Shown: positions 55,176 to 64,000, numbered from the stretch's first letter. The stretch is DNA of 64,000 bases from Larsenimonas rhizosphaerae (GCF_023700005.1 NZ_JAMLJK010000001.1:1141366-1205365); one strand, 5' to 3'. Notes: generated by a model from the sequence alone, not told the origin. Made by a program: numbers and translations.

Positions 55176-56240
55176 ATGTCTACACATGTATTGCTGGCAG
55201 GTACCTATACCAGCCGAGGAAGCGGCGGCATCTACTGTTATACCGCTCGGGCCGATGCCGGGCAGCTGGCTGAGCCGGTCGTGATCGAGGCTGATGACCC
55301 ATCCTTCATGGTGCTGGATCACGCGGCCCGCTTTCTTTACTGCGTGAATGAAACCCCTGGCCGAATCGGTCAGGTATCTGCGTTCTCGTTTTCACCGGCC
55401 TCCTGTGAGGCTACCCTGTTGTCCAGGGTCAGTGCTGGCGGTGAAGACCCCTGTCATATCACCCTGACACCCGATGAGCGCTTTGTGCTGGTGTCCTGCT
55501 ACAGCAGTGGGTCTCTGGCCGTGTTTCCACGGCTTGACGACGGGTCTCTGGGTGAGGCCGTGCAGCAGATAGCCTTTGATGGCGGGTCACGTGTTCACGC
55601 TACGCGCCAGGAAAAGGCTCATCTTCACTCCTGCACGTGCAGCCCGGACGGCCGGTTTGTGTTTGCCTGTGATCTGGGCAATGACCGCATTTATCAATTT
55701 GCGTTGACAGGTGACGACAATGAGCCGCTGGGAGAGCGTCAGGACATTATCGCGCCTCCCGGAAGCGGCCCACGTCATTTGAAGTTTCATCCCGAGGGCC
55801 ACTGGGCCTATCTGGTCGGAGAGCTGGATGGCAGCATCGTGGGCTATCGTCATGACGGAACAACGCTGGTGCAGTATCAGGTGGCGTCGCTGACCTCGAC
55901 CAATGATGATCGAGAACATGGGGCAGGGGAGCTGCAGTTTGGCCATGATGGTCGAAGCCTTTATGTGACCAATCGCGGTCAGTTTGATGAGCTGGTGGCA
56001 CTGGATATCGATCAGGAAGGGATTCTGACCTGGCGTGGCTCCACGTCCACCGGCGGCCAGCTTCCGCGTCACTTTACCGTTACTCCCGATGGGGGGCATG
56101 TTCTGATCGGCAATCAGCAAAGTGGGGATGTGACCCGCATGGCGCTACTGCCCGATGGCGGGTTCGGAGAGGTTGAGACCCTGTTGAACCTTGATGACGT
56201 GGCCTTTCTTCATCTGGTGGCGGCAGGTAGCACTTCATGA
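55176..56240 (+). CDS. Seven-bladed beta-propeller lactonase (Pgl/YbhE family)
   Basis: 354 residues from the ATG with GGGAAG upstream. Related to the 6-phosphogluconolactonase of E. coli (YbhE). Repeat blades are visible: LLAGTYTSRGSGGIYCY at the start, then FLYCVNETPGRIGQVSAF, CHITLTPDERFVLVSCYSSG and HSCTCSPDGRFVFACDLGND. The blade GPRHLKFHPEGHWAYLVGEL is the most conserved. Action on 6-phosphogluconolactone is likely but other sugar lactones are possible, including uronate-derived ones from the cluster at 20-23 kb. Stop overlaps the thioesterase start by 4 bases. Confidence 0.85.
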   Translation: MSTHVLLAGTYTSRGSGGIYCYTARADAGQLAEPVVIEADDPSFMVLDHAARFLYCVNETPGRIGQVSAFSFSPASCEATLLSRVSAGGEDPCHITLTPDERFVLVSCYSSGSLAVFPRLDDGSLGEAVQQIAFDGGSRVHATRQEKAHLHSCTCSPDGRFVFACDLGNDRIYQFALTGDDNEPLGERQDIIAPPGSGPRHLKFHPEGHWAYLVGELDGSIVGYRHDGTTLVQYQVASLTSTNDDREHGAGELQFGHDGRSLYVTNRGQFDELVALDIDQEGILTWRGSTSTGGQLPRHFTVTPDGGHVLIGNQQSGDVTRMALLPDGGFGEVETLLNLDDVAFLHLVAAGSTS

Positions 56241-56674
56241 GTACGTCAGGCATCCCCGCACAGCTTCAAACCCCTTATCTGAGTCATCTGGGGGCGACGG
56301 TTGTTCGCTTTGATGAAACAGGGTGTGAGATACGTCTGAAGGTGGCCGCGCATCATTGCAACCTGCAGGGTTTTGGCCATGGTGGCATGCTTGCATCGTT
56401 GCTGGATGCCGTCAGTGGCTATGCCGGGTTGTTCGGTTCCGGGGGAATCCGGCCGGCATCGGTGACACTGTCACTGAACATCCAGTACCATGCTCCGGCG
56501 CAGCAGGGGGAAACGCTGCTCGCCCGGGGCCGGGTCAGTGGAGGCGGTCAGCGTGTCTTTTTCACTCAGGCCGATATTATCGATTCACAGGGCGACACCA
56601 TCGCTGTCGCCAGCGGCGTATTTCGCCGTCCCTCATCCGCTGGTGCGGGTGATCACGACAAGGGCAGACCATGA
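56237..56674 (+). CDS. PaaI-type hotdog thioesterase
   Basis: 145 residues, hotdog fold. Hydrolyses acyl-CoA thioesters. The signature HCNLQGFGHGGMLASLLDAVSG holds the conserved Asn, His-Gly-Gly and Asp in the order of PaaI enzymes when read as NLQGFGHGG and LLDAV. TLSLNIQYHAPAQQGETLLA forms the central strands. Substrate unknown. Starts in an ATGA overlap with the lactonase and ends overlapping the next gene, so the three are one transcript. Confidence 0.88.
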   Translation: MSTSGIPAQLQTPYLSHLGATVVRFDETGCEIRLKVAAHHCNLQGFGHGGMLASLLDAVSGYAGLFGSGGIRPASVTLSLNIQYHAPAQQGETLLARGRVSGGGQRVFFTQADIIDSQGDTIAVASGVFRRPSSAGAGDHDKGRP

Positions 56675-57228
56675 TGACAAAACGCAGTTTGGGTGAAGTA
56701 ATCTTTACAGTATTTCTGTGGATCGTGATCGGTGCACTGGTTCAGTGGCTGATGCAGTCGCATCTACCGTTGCCGGACCCGTCCGGGCATGCCGATGGAG
56801 CGCAACCACCGCTGGCGACCTACTGGAATGCCATGGGGCTGGTGGCCTTGTTCTTCGGTATTCTGGCCTTCTGGGCGCGGGATTTCATGAAGGATAATCC
56901 GCTGACCAAATCCCTCCGCGTCATTGCTTCCCGTCTATTGGGTACAACCTTTGACGTCGGACTGTTCTCTCTGGGTGGGGCTCTGTTTGCCAGTTACGGT
57001 CCGCATGCTGCTGCGGGTATGCCTGCCTGGCAGTCGGTTTTCATCGGCGTCAATTTCAGCCTGTTCATTGTCATGCTGGTTGTACTGGGCGTGATCTGGT
57101 TTCTGATCAAGCACACGCGTCTGGCTCTGGTGAATATTTCGCCACTGGAATTCAAGCCGCTGCCGCGGGTGGGCCTCTATGTGCTGCTGCTGGTACTGTT
57201 GGGGCTGACAGCCTGGTGGAGCCTGTAG
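56671..57228 (+). CDS. Four-helix inner-membrane protein, unknown function
   Basis: 185 residues with consecutive ATG codons at 56671 and 56674. Hydrophobic segments at about residues 8-26 (IFTVFLWIVIGALVQWLMQ), 50-66, 95-112 and 128-148, and a last one at the C-terminus (GLYVLLLVLLGLTAWWSL), so four or five helices. No catalytic motif seen. Overlaps the thioesterase stop by 4 bases. Ends 27 bases before a bidirectional terminator. Confidence 0.75.
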   Translation: MMTKRSLGEVIFTVFLWIVIGALVQWLMQSHLPLPDPSGHADGAQPPLATYWNAMGLVALFFGILAFWARDFMKDNPLTKSLRVIASRLLGTTFDVGLFSLGGALFASYGPHAAAGMPAWQSVFIGVNFSLFIVMLVVLGVIWFLIKHTRLALVNISPLEFKPLPRVGLYVLLLVLLGLTAWWSL

Positions 57229-57254
57229 GCGCGACCCTGTTTTGATGCATTGAC

Positions 57255-57282
57255 GAAAAAAGCGCCTTCGGGCGCTTTTTTC
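57255..57282. terminator. Bidirectional terminator between membrane gene and sbcC
   Basis: GAAAAAAGCGCC and GGCGCTTTTTTC form symmetric arms on a TTCG loop, between the plus gene ending at 57228 and sbcC ending at 57307 on the minus strand. Confidence 0.93.
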
Positions 57283-57306
57283 ATGCCGCATCGAAGCGTC
57301 ATCCTT

Positions 57307-60300
57307 TTACAGGGGGGCACCCTGAACGCTGATGCCCAGGGTACTGATGCCGCCGCCCTGTGGTGTCAGTCGAACCTGTACCGGAATGCGTTCTATCATA
57401 TCCCGCACATGAGAAATTACCCCGACCTGGCGCCCCTGCGCCTGAAGCGCATCCAGGGCATCCATGGCCATGTGCAGGGACTGGGCATCCAGACTGCCAA
57501 ATCCTTCATCGATGAACAGGGTATCAATAGCCAGCTGATCCGAGGCCATCGAGGCAAGCCCAAGTGCCAAGGCCAGCGAGATCAGAAATCCTTCACCCCC
57601 TGACAGTGAGTGCACCGAGCGCTGTTCATCCCCCATGTCCTGGTCGATGACCAGAAGCCCCAACGGGCTGCCGCCTCGTATCAGGCGATAGCGCCGGGCC
57701 AGCTGATGAAGATGAAGGTTGGCCTGCTCGACCAGACGATCAAGATTATAGCCCTGGGCAATGCGTCGAAATGCCTTGCCATCGGCGGACCCGATCAGCT
57801 GACTGATCTGTCCCCAGCGCTGATGCTCGGCACGGGCAGCATGAATGCGTTCTGCAAGGTCGCGCCAGGTCTGGCGCCGCTGATCGTCCTCGCGCCGCTG
57901 TGCCATGGCATCATCACGGGCGGCAAGTGCCAGTGACAGCTCAGGCGTCAGTGCCGCAAGCGTCTCGTCAAGCTGCGCTTCCTGAGCGTCAAGGGTGGTA
58001 GTCAGCGCGTGATCGTCATTGACAGGAAGTGAGGCAGTGTCCGTCAGAGGGGACGTATCAAGGTGCCGGTCACGGTGATGCGTGGCCGCAGCAGACGCCG
58101 CCTCGGCCCGGGTCAGGGCTTCCCATGCCTGTTGAAGGTTTTCCTCGAGCGTGGCGAGTTCCTCGCTGGAGGTCGTCATCAGCTGCTGAAGCGTCTGGCC
58201 GGACAGCTGCGGATGGGCCGCCTGCCACGCCTGTTGCGACTGTTCGAGCTGATGGATACGTTCGTGTATTCGGCGCAGGGTGGCGAGGGCATGCCACGCC
58301 TGTTCAGTGGCCTGAATGCCGGCTTGCTCATGATGACGCAAGGCCTCTGCAGCCTCTGTTTCCCTTTGGGCCGCCTGGTGAAACGCCTGATCAAGCTGCT
58401 GCTGCCACGCGTCCACGTCAGTGAAGGGGGCCTGCAGCTCGCGCAGGCGGGCCTTCTGCCGGGCCAGGTCGGCCTCAAGCGTTGTCTGTTCGTTCTGCTG
58501 ATGGGCCAGCTCCTGCCGCAGCGTCTCATGCTGGTTATCCAGAACGGCCAGTTCGCTGGCAAGGTCCGCCTTGCGCTCGCGTAGTGGAACGAGCGCTTCC
58601 TCATCCGCCAGAAAGGTGGACAGGGCCTGTTCCGCGTCAGCATGGCATCGGCTCAGTCGCGTGCACTCGGCTTCCAGTTCGGTGCAGCGAATATCAGGGG
58701 CGTCGGGCACCTCGATCCCTTCGGTGTCCAGGCGCGCCCTGGCCTCATTGAGGGCCTGTCCTGTCTGGTCCCAGGTGGCCACCAGGCCGGTGTACTGACG
58801 CTCAAGCACCTCCCGCCGGACCCTCGCCTCGTGAGCGGTGGCAGTGGCGGCCTGCCAGTTCTGGTGAAACTCTTGCTCCTGCCGCTGCTCTTCGGCTTCC
58901 ATGGCCGCCAGCTGGGCGGCTTCCGGGGAAACAGGAGGTGAAACCAGATAAGGGTGTTCTTCACTGCCGCAGACCGGGCAGGGCGTGTGCGGCGTGAGTT
59001 GGCGACGCAGGGTCAGTACCGCATCCAGTCGCACCTGTCGCTGACGGGTAATACGTTCAAGCCCACTGGTGCGTGCCTGCTCGGCAGTGGCCAGTGCCTC
59101 TTCTGCCGCTCGGTAATCGGCCTCGGCCGCATTACTTGTCTGCCGGTGATCCTCGAGTGCCTGCCGGCTGCTCTCGTGATCTCGTTTGGCCTGCCGGTAA
59201 TATGCAAGATGCGACAGCATTGCCTGGTGGGACTGGAGCTGTTGCCATGTGGTCTGGCGAGTCTCCTGAAGCGCCCGGCGCCAGTGGCTGGGGTCCGTAA
59301 TGTTGGCCCGCCGAGCCATGACGGCGTCGATCTGCTCAGCGGTAGCCTGGCAGGTTTGACCGACCCCGTCCCGACGGCTCTGCAGGGCTTCAAGGCGCGT
59401 ACTGCCTTCACGATGCTGCTCGGCCAGTGTGACCATGCGGCGCAGGGCGTGGCGAATGGCTTCCGATAGCGTCCGTGCCTGATCAAGGTGGGGGCGTGCG
59501 GCATCGCGCTGTTCTGCGGCCTCCTGTTGTTGCCGCCGTGCCTGCTGGTGAAGAGTGCCCGCCTGGCGTCGCGTGTGTCGAGCGGCCTGGCGTTTGCGGC
59601 GGGCATCAGCCAGTTCCCGTGCAGCACGCTGGCAGGCCTGGTGTTCGCGGGTCAGTGCTCGCGCATTTTCACGCAAGGGGGCTGCTGCCTTCAGTTGATC
59701 ACGCCACTGGCGCTGTGGTTCCAGTGCCTTGTAGGTGTCCATTGCTCCCTGGTAATGCGCGCTGGCTGCCTGGTGTGCTGTCTGGAGCTGGTTCATGTGC
59801 TCCAGCCAGTGGCGCTGTGTTGTCAGGTGTTGTTGGCGCGCATTCAGGGTTTGCCACTGGTGGTGCGTATCCTGTTCCTGTTGTTCCAGCGCTTCGCGGG
59901 TTTCGTCATCGGCCGGCGGGGCATGAGCCTGACTTTGCGTCAGTGCGTCCAGAGCGTCGCGCGCCGTTTTTTCCCGCTGATAGGCCTCCCGTGACAGCCG
60001 GCTGTAAATATCGGTATCCGTCAGCTTTTCCAGCAGTTCACTGCGGGCGTTGTCATCGGCATTCAAAAAGGCACTGAACTCCGACTGGGCCAGTAGTACC
60101 GAGCGAGTGAACTGTTCGAACCCAAGGCCCAGCCTGGCCGCAATTTCAGCCTGAAATTCCCGCTTGTGCCGGTTCAGTACGGTGTTATCGCTGACCCTTA
60201 CCAGTTGCTGATCACTGGCCTGAAGGCGGCCGCCGGCCTTGTCCCTGGCGCGCCGTACGCTCCAGCGGGCGGTATAGGCAGCATTATCGATACCGATGAA

Positions 60301-60600
60301 GGTGACTTCGGCAAACCCCTGACTGGCACCACGTCGCAGCAGGGTGCGCGGGTCATTCATGGCCAGACTATCACCCTCGACATCCGGCGTTTTGGCGCTT
60401 TGCTGGGTGGCGTGCCGCAGCCGGGGGGTAGTGCCGTACAGGGCCAGACACAGCGCGTCCAGCAGGGTGCTCTTGCCGGCACCGGTCGGACCGGTGATGG
60501 CAAACAGGCCACAACTCGCCAGCGGACCGGCATCAAAGTCGATCGTGTGAGGGCCGGCCAGGGAAGCCAGATTATGAATCACAAGGCGCTGAATCCTCAT
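57307..60600 (-). CDS. sbcC: Exonuclease subunit SbcC
   Basis: 1097 residues. SMC-like ATPase that with SbcD processes hairpins and blocked DNA ends. N-terminal Walker A FAITGPTGAGKSTLLDAL, then two long coiled coils meeting at a zinc hook (CPVCGSEEHP, Cys541 and Cys544). The C-terminal half of the ATPase has HSLSGGEGFLISLALALGL (signature) and LFIDEGFGSLDAQSL (Walker B and D-loop). Length is normal for SbcC (about 1050). Starts in an ATGA overlap with the sbcD stop. Gln/Arg/Ala-rich coiled coils give long shadow frames on the other strand. Confidence 0.95.
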   Translation of the reverse strand: MRIQRLVIHNLASLAGPHTIDFDAGPLASCGLFAITGPTGAGKSTLLDALCLALYGTTPRLRHATQQSAKTPDVEGDSLAMNDPRTLLRRGASQGFAEVTFIGIDNAAYTARWSVRRARDKAGGRLQASDQQLVRVSDNTVLNRHKREFQAEIAARLGLGFEQFTRSVLLAQSEFSAFLNADDNARSELLEKLTDTDIYSRLSREAYQREKTARDALDALTQSQAHAPPADDETREALEQQEQDTHHQWQTLNARQQHLTTQRHWLEHMNQLQTAHQAASAHYQGAMDTYKALEPQRQWRDQLKAAAPLRENARALTREHQACQRAARELADARRKRQAARHTRRQAGTLHQQARRQQQEAAEQRDAARPHLDQARTLSEAIRHALRRMVTLAEQHREGSTRLEALQSRRDGVGQTCQATAEQIDAVMARRANITDPSHWRRALQETRQTTWQQLQSHQAMLSHLAYYRQAKRDHESSRQALEDHRQTSNAAEADYRAAEEALATAEQARTSGLERITRQRQVRLDAVLTLRRQLTPHTPCPVCGSEEHPYLVSPPVSPEAAQLAAMEAEEQRQEQEFHQNWQAATATAHEARVRREVLERQYTGLVATWDQTGQALNEARARLDTEGIEVPDAPDIRCTELEAECTRLSRCHADAEQALSTFLADEEALVPLRERKADLASELAVLDNQHETLRQELAHQQNEQTTLEADLARQKARLRELQAPFTDVDAWQQQLDQAFHQAAQRETEAAEALRHHEQAGIQATEQAWHALATLRRIHERIHQLEQSQQAWQAAHPQLSGQTLQQLMTTSSEELATLEENLQQAWEALTRAEAASAAATHHRDRHLDTSPLTDTASLPVNDDHALTTTLDAQEAQLDETLAALTPELSLALAARDDAMAQRREDDQRRQTWRDLAERIHAARAEHQRWGQISQLIGSADGKAFRRIAQGYNLDRLVEQANLHLHQLARRYRLIRGGSPLGLLVIDQDMGDEQRSVHSLSGGEGFLISLALALGLASMASDQLAIDTLFIDEGFGSLDAQSLHMAMDALDALQAQGRQVGVISHVRDMIERIPVQVRLTPQGGGISTLGISVQGAPL

Positions 60601-61811
60601 GCGGGGTCCTCGCTGTCGTGAACGGCCTGAGCCAGTGCGTGGAAGTCGGCAAGCACGGTGGCATCGGGGGCGCTGCCATAATGGTGGGTCCAGGTCGCTT
60701 CAAACAGCGCGGCCGGGGTGGTGTCTTCCAGACGTGGCGAGGGGGGCGCCTGCTTGTCGGAGCGCGGGTAATGTACCTGAATCGCGACCAGTCGCCAGGG
60801 TTTGCCGGTGAGCCGGGCATCGATATCTGCCCGCAGGGACAGGCAGGGGCCTTCAAGCATGACCTGCACGTCCAGCCAGCCCGGTGAGGCAGCAGTATCC
60901 TGCTCCAGCGCATCAAGTTCGGCCAGTACCTCCGGCAGGGAGGCCGGTCCGATCCGGCGCATGGGCGTATGATCGGGAATGGCTATGCTGCGTTGATGTA
61001 CGAGGTGACCCTGATCCAGTTTGCCGATGCATACCTGGCGCGCGTAGTGGCGTTCGGATAGATCCAGAGGAATGGGCGAGCCGCTGTAGCGGATGCGATC
61101 CTGGTGGTCGACGCGCTGGGGCTTGTGCAGATGGCCCATGGCTACATAGGCAATATCTTCAGGGAACAGGCTGGCCGGCAGGGACTCCTCGCCGCCGATT
61201 ACGATGGGGCGCTCGGAGTGCTCTGAAATACTGCCCCCCTTGAGGTGAGCATGGCCCATGGCGATCAGTGCCTCATCGGGTGCGCGGCGGGCAAGGGCGC
61301 GAGCGAAGATGTCATCATGTACGGCACGAGCCCCTGCCTGATAATCGGAGTAGCCGCGGCCGGATACATCCGACGGGCGCAGAAAGGGAATGGCCACGCA
61401 CCAGGCTGCCTGGCGGCCGGCGGCATCCGTCAGCGGCACGCACAGCCTGTCGGTATCAATGGCGCCATCGAGATAGTGCAGCTGGCCGATGGCATGTGTA
61501 TTAAGACGCTCCAGCAACGGGCCGGGCAGCTCGATACGGGCTCCGCTGTCGTGGTTGCCGGCGATCATCACGATATCCATGGCCGGCCGGGCCGTATGTG
61601 CCTTGAGGATGAAGTCATACAGCAGGCGCTGGGCGGCCAGCGACGGATTGACCACATCAAAGATATCACCGGCAATCAGCAGGGCGTCGATGGCTTCGCG
61701 ATTAAGGGTCTCAAGCAGCCAGTCGAGAAAGGCGCGATGTTCAGCATGGCGGTCATGGCCGTGAAAATTCTGGCCGAGGTGCCAGTCGGCAGTATGAAGA
61801 AACGTCAGCAT
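60597..61811 (-). CDS. sbcD: Exonuclease subunit SbcD
   Basis: 404 residues when started at MLTFLHTADWHLGQNFHG, where homology begins; a longer frame to 61859 adds 16 residues and neither start has a good Shine-Dalgarno. Mn-dependent metallophosphoesterase nuclease of the SbcCD complex. Metal ligands lie in HTADWHLG, LIAGDIFDV, IAGNHDSG and AMGHLHKPQ. The C-terminal capping domain binds the SbcC coiled coil. Translationally coupled to sbcC by a 4-base overlap. Confidence 0.94.
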   Translation of the reverse strand: MLTFLHTADWHLGQNFHGHDRHAEHRAFLDWLLETLNREAIDALLIAGDIFDVVNPSLAAQRLLYDFILKAHTARPAMDIVMIAGNHDSGARIELPGPLLERLNTHAIGQLHYLDGAIDTDRLCVPLTDAAGRQAAWCVAIPFLRPSDVSGRGYSDYQAGARAVHDDIFARALARRAPDEALIAMGHAHLKGGSISEHSERPIVIGGEESLPASLFPEDIAYVAMGHLHKPQRVDHQDRIRYSGSPIPLDLSERHYARQVCIGKLDQGHLVHQRSIAIPDHTPMRRIGPASLPEVLAELDALEQDTAASPGWLDVQVMLEGPCLSLRADIDARLTGKPWRLVAIQVHYPRSDKQAPPSPRLEDTTPAALFEATWTHHYGSAPDATVLADFHALAQAVHDSEDPA

Positions 61812-61905
61812 GGCGGCGGTATGGCCCGGTAGGTCGACAATGGCCCGGCAAGTGATCAACGGGGCGGGCTCCGTATGGTACCCGCCTTTTAAAGGGCCTG
61901 CATGG

Positions 61906-62700
61906 TCAGGAAATCAGATGCACGCCGCCATCCACATACAGGGCATCACCGGTCAGCATGCGGGCGGCATCAGTTGCCAGATACGCCATGGTCATGCCGA
62001 CATCATCCACGTCCGGCAGTGAACTTGAGGGACTGCGTTCCTGGGCCTTCTGAAGTAGATCGTCGAAGCGTGACAGGCCGGAGGCTGCGCGGGTTTTCAT
62101 GGGGCCGGGAGAGAGGGCATGAACACGGATTCCCTTCGGCCCGAGTTCGGCTGCCATGTAGCGTGTTGCCGCTTCAAGGGCCGCCTTGACCGGCCCCATG
62201 ACGTGATAGCCTTCCACCACCTTCTGGCTGCCGTGGTACGTCATGGTGAACAGCGTACCGCCCTCGGTCATCAACGGTTCGGCGAGCCGGCACAGGGCCA
62301 GAAACGAATGACATGACACCGTCATGGCGTCATTGAACCCCTCGCGGGAGCAGTCAACCAGCCGGCCCTTGAGGTCTTCGGCCGGGGCGTAGGCAATCGA
62401 GTGCAGGACAAAATCGAGCCGTCCCCAGCGGTCGGTGAGTGTCTCGAACAGGGTTTCCATCTGGTGCTCATCACGCACATTCAGCGGCATCAGCAGCTCG
62501 CAGCCAACCTGATCCGCCAGAGGGGCAACATGGGGCAGCGCATGGTCATCGAGGTAGGTAATGGCCAGCTCCGCGCCCAGCTGATGGCAGGCACGGGCAC
62601 ATCCCCAGGCAATGGAGCGGTCATTGGCGATGCCGATGATCAGACCGCGCTTGCCCTCAAGGGAGAGCGAGGCAGGCAGGGGGCGTGGGTCAGTGGTCAT
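61906..62700 (-). CDS. fabI: Enoyl-ACP reductase FabI
   Basis: 264 residues. NADH-dependent last step of fatty-acid elongation. N-terminal Rossmann start RGLIIGIANDRSIAWGCARA is the FabI dinucleotide motif. The catalytic pair is Tyr165 and Lys172 (GYHVMGPVKAALEA, Y-x6-K), with a second Tyr155 (MTYHGSQKVV) as in FabI. It lies 12 bases after ackA, and the pta-ackA-fabI order recurs in other proteobacteria. Whether this is the main reductase or a second copy serving another pathway cannot be told here. Confidence 0.92.
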   Translation of the reverse strand: MTTDPRPLPASLSLEGKRGLIIGIANDRSIAWGCARACHQLGAELAITYLDDHALPHVAPLADQVGCELLMPLNVRDEHQMETLFETLTDRWGRLDFVLHSIAYAPAEDLKGRLVDCSREGFNDAMTVSCHSFLALCRLAEPLMTEGGTLFTMTYHGSQKVVEGYHVMGPVKAALEAATRYMAAELGPKGIRVHALSPGPMKTRAASGLSRFDDLLQKAQERSPSSSLPDVDDVGMTMAYLATDAARMLTGDALYVDGGVHLIS

Positions 62701-62712
62701 GGCGCGTTCCTT

Positions 62713-63906
62713 TTAATGGGGCGTGGACAGGAAGGTGCGAACGTGTTCTGCAATCATGCGCGCCTCATCCGTGGGGATAACATGAACGGGGCGTTCGCTG
62801 TGCGGTGCTGAAATGCAGGAGGCGTGGCGCTGATTGGCTGTGTCATCCAGGGCAATGCCCAACCAGCCAAGCCAGGTGCAGGTGAGGCGGCGCAGTCTGG
62901 CACTGTGTTCACCAATACCGGCGGTAAATACGATGCCATCCAGCCCGCCCAGGGCCGTAGCCAGCTCGCTGATTCCCATCGCTACGCGGCGAGCCAGATA
63001 GGCCAGCGCGAAATCGGCACGGGCATCGGATTTGGCGGACAGCACCTGTACATCACTGCTGATGCCGGAAAGGGCCTTGAGGCCGCACTCATGATAGAGC
63101 AGCTGTTCCATGGCCTCCGGGCCCAGGCGTTTTTGCTGCATCAGGTAAAGCAGGACGCCGGCATCGAGTCGGCCGGGGCGGCTTCCCATTGGCAGACCAT
63201 CAAGCGCCGTAAAGCCCATGGAGGAATCAATGCTCCTGCCCTTGTGCAGGGCGCACAGCGAGCAGCCATTGCCTAAATGGGCCACCACCACACGGCCCTG
63301 TGCGATCTCCGGGGCGACGGTCGGGAGCTGACCGGCAATGTATTCGTAGGACAGACCATGAAACCCGTAGCGTCGCACGCCTTCCTCGTGCAGCGCTTCC
63401 GGAATGGGCAGCCGCTCTACCATGGGCTCATGATCATGATGAAAGGCGGTGTCGAAACAGCCTATCTGGGGCAGGTCGGGTCGCCGGCGCAGGATCGAGC
63501 GAACCGGGGCAAGATTGGCCGGCTGATGCAGGGGGGCCAGCGGAGTGAGGGCGGCAAGCTGTTCGAGTACATGGGTATCCAGTATTACCGGCCTGTCAAA
63601 CGAGGGCCCCCCGTGAACAATGCGGTGCCCGACCGCCACTACCCGGCCGGGCAGGAGCGGTGTCAGTTGATCGGCCAGCAGCGTCTGGGCCTGGTCTGCG
63701 TCCAGGCTCTGGTGGGCCATGGGCAACACATCAATCAGGGTGTTGTCGTCACCATCACTGATGACCAGGTGCGGGTGAACGGTACCAATCCCGGAAAAGG
63801 TGCCTCGTATGCAGGTCGACAGCGCCGGATCATTGGCATCAAATCCCTCGACCTTGAGACTGGATGATCCGGCATTGATGACCAGCAGAAGATCACGCTC
63901 TGCCAT
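62713..63906 (-). CDS. ackA: Acetate kinase
   Basis: 397 residues. Interconverts acetyl phosphate and ADP with acetate and ATP. N-terminal INAGSSSLKVEGFD binds phosphate; AVGHRIVHGGPSF and FDTAFHHDHE hold substrate and catalytic residues; RRYGFHGLSYEYIA and AHLGNGCSLCALHKGRSID are classic ASKHA motifs. IVFTAGIGEHS ends the nucleotide site. Length is typical. One base separates its ATG from the preceding stop (TGA, C, ATG), so it is tightly coupled to the upstream acyltransferase gene. Confidence 0.95.
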   Translation of the reverse strand: MAERDLLLVINAGSSSLKVEGFDANDPALSTCIRGTFSGIGTVHPHLVISDGDDNTLIDVLPMAHQSLDADQAQTLLADQLTPLLPGRVVAVGHRIVHGGPSFDRPVILDTHVLEQLAALTPLAPLHQPANLAPVRSILRRRPDLPQIGCFDTAFHHDHEPMVERLPIPEALHEEGVRRYGFHGLSYEYIAGQLPTVAPEIAQGRVVVAHLGNGCSLCALHKGRSIDSSMGFTALDGLPMGSRPGRLDAGVLLYLMQQKRLGPEAMEQLLYHECGLKALSGISSDVQVLSAKSDARADFALAYLARRVAMGISELATALGGLDGIVFTAGIGEHSARLRRLTCTWLGWLGIALDDTANQRHASCISAPHSERPVHVIPTDEARMIAEHVRTFLSTPH

Positions 63907-63907
63907 G

Positions 63908-64000
63908 TCAGCTCCTTATCGGATGTGTCTGCCGCAGGTGGTGTGCATACAGGCTGGCGGTGGCGCAGGAGGCCAGCCGTGTCTTGTGACTGTCGGCGCG
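63908..64000 (-). CDS. Phosphate acetyltransferase, C-terminal 30 residues
   Basis: Partial: the gene continues past the window edge. The visible end contains RADSHKTRLASCATASLYA. The R-A-D-S...R-x-A-S-C pattern is the C-terminus of phosphate acetyl/butyryltransferases, often in a bifunctional form with an N-terminal MaoC domain. Its stop lies one base from the ackA start. Identification rests on this short tail plus the neighbour. Confidence 0.7.
   Translation of the reverse strand, partial: RADSHKTRLASCATASLYAHHLRQTHPIRS

Noticed and set aside
59475-60077. Plus-strand open frames opposite sbcC, up to 200 codons
   Set aside because: Shadows of the Arg/Gln/Ala-rich coiled coils of SbcC, with no motifs.
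61863-61890. Terminator-like hairpin (GGCGGG / CCCGCC followed by TTTT) upstream of sbcD
   Set aside because: It is oriented for the plus strand, where no gene ends. On the minus strand it lacks a U-run.

Overview
The window is typical gammaproteobacterial DNA of moderately high GC and reads like a halotolerant member of the Halomonadaceae (Halomonas, Kushneria or Chromohalobacter type). The grounds are the gene content: an operon that ties glycogen to trehalose, a TRAP transporter feeding uronate oxidation, a monomeric isocitrate dehydrogenase, and DUF445 and DUF748 envelope proteins. The family assignment is inference; there is no rRNA here to confirm it. I saw no tRNA, rRNA, CRISPR array, insertion sequence or intact prophage.

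Layout. 1-13.7 kb: a plus-strand glycogen/trehalose operon glgA-glgB-treZ-malQ-treY, with start and stop codons overlapping, then a DUF2934 protein and glgX. glgC and glgP are not in the window. 13.8-17.3 kb: two overlapping small zinc-ribbon genes, an orphan phage tailspike-like beta-helix gene and mntP, all on the minus strand. 17.7-23.4 kb: a TRAP transporter followed by an enolase-superfamily cycloisomerase, a COG3618 amidohydrolase and a uronate dehydrogenase, read together as hexuronate uptake and oxidation to an open keto-deoxy-hexarate. 23.5-30.9 kb: a secreted HAD phosphatase, a family 2 glycosyltransferase, a divergent ACC deaminase/AcdR-like pair, monomeric icd, and an alpha/beta-hydrolase-fold protein lacking the usual nucleophile.

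30.9-35.6 kb: a TonB-dependent siderophore receptor and a periplasmic iron-complex binding protein behind a Fur-like box, then DUF445. 35.7-41 kb: small membrane proteins, a LexA-controlled umuDC pair, a SulP transporter, and a TetR regulator whose start region carries a perfect 25-bp tandem duplication. 41-49.4 kb: a DUF748 protein, a second TetR, small secreted proteins and lipoproteins (one NlpE-like), a third small zinc-ribbon protein, an orphan outer-membrane efflux lipoprotein and an M23 peptidoglycan endopeptidase. 49.8-57.2 kb: LysR plus glutathionyl-hydroquinone reductase, a YaiI/DUF188 protein, a DEAD-box helicase with a structured leader, endonuclease V, a beta-propeller lactonase, a thioesterase and a membrane protein. 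57.3-64 kb: sbcDC, fabI, ackA and the last 30 codons of a phosphate acetyltransferase, all on the minus strand.

Functionally the window is mostly carbon storage and osmoprotection, uronate and ACC use, iron uptake, and DNA repair (umuDC, nfi, sbcCD). The points most worth checking are the trio of zinc-ribbon proteins with identical Cys spacing, the orphan tailspike, the uronate cluster, the ACC deaminase pair, the tandem duplication over a regulator's ribosome-binding site, and the competing hairpins in the deaD leader.
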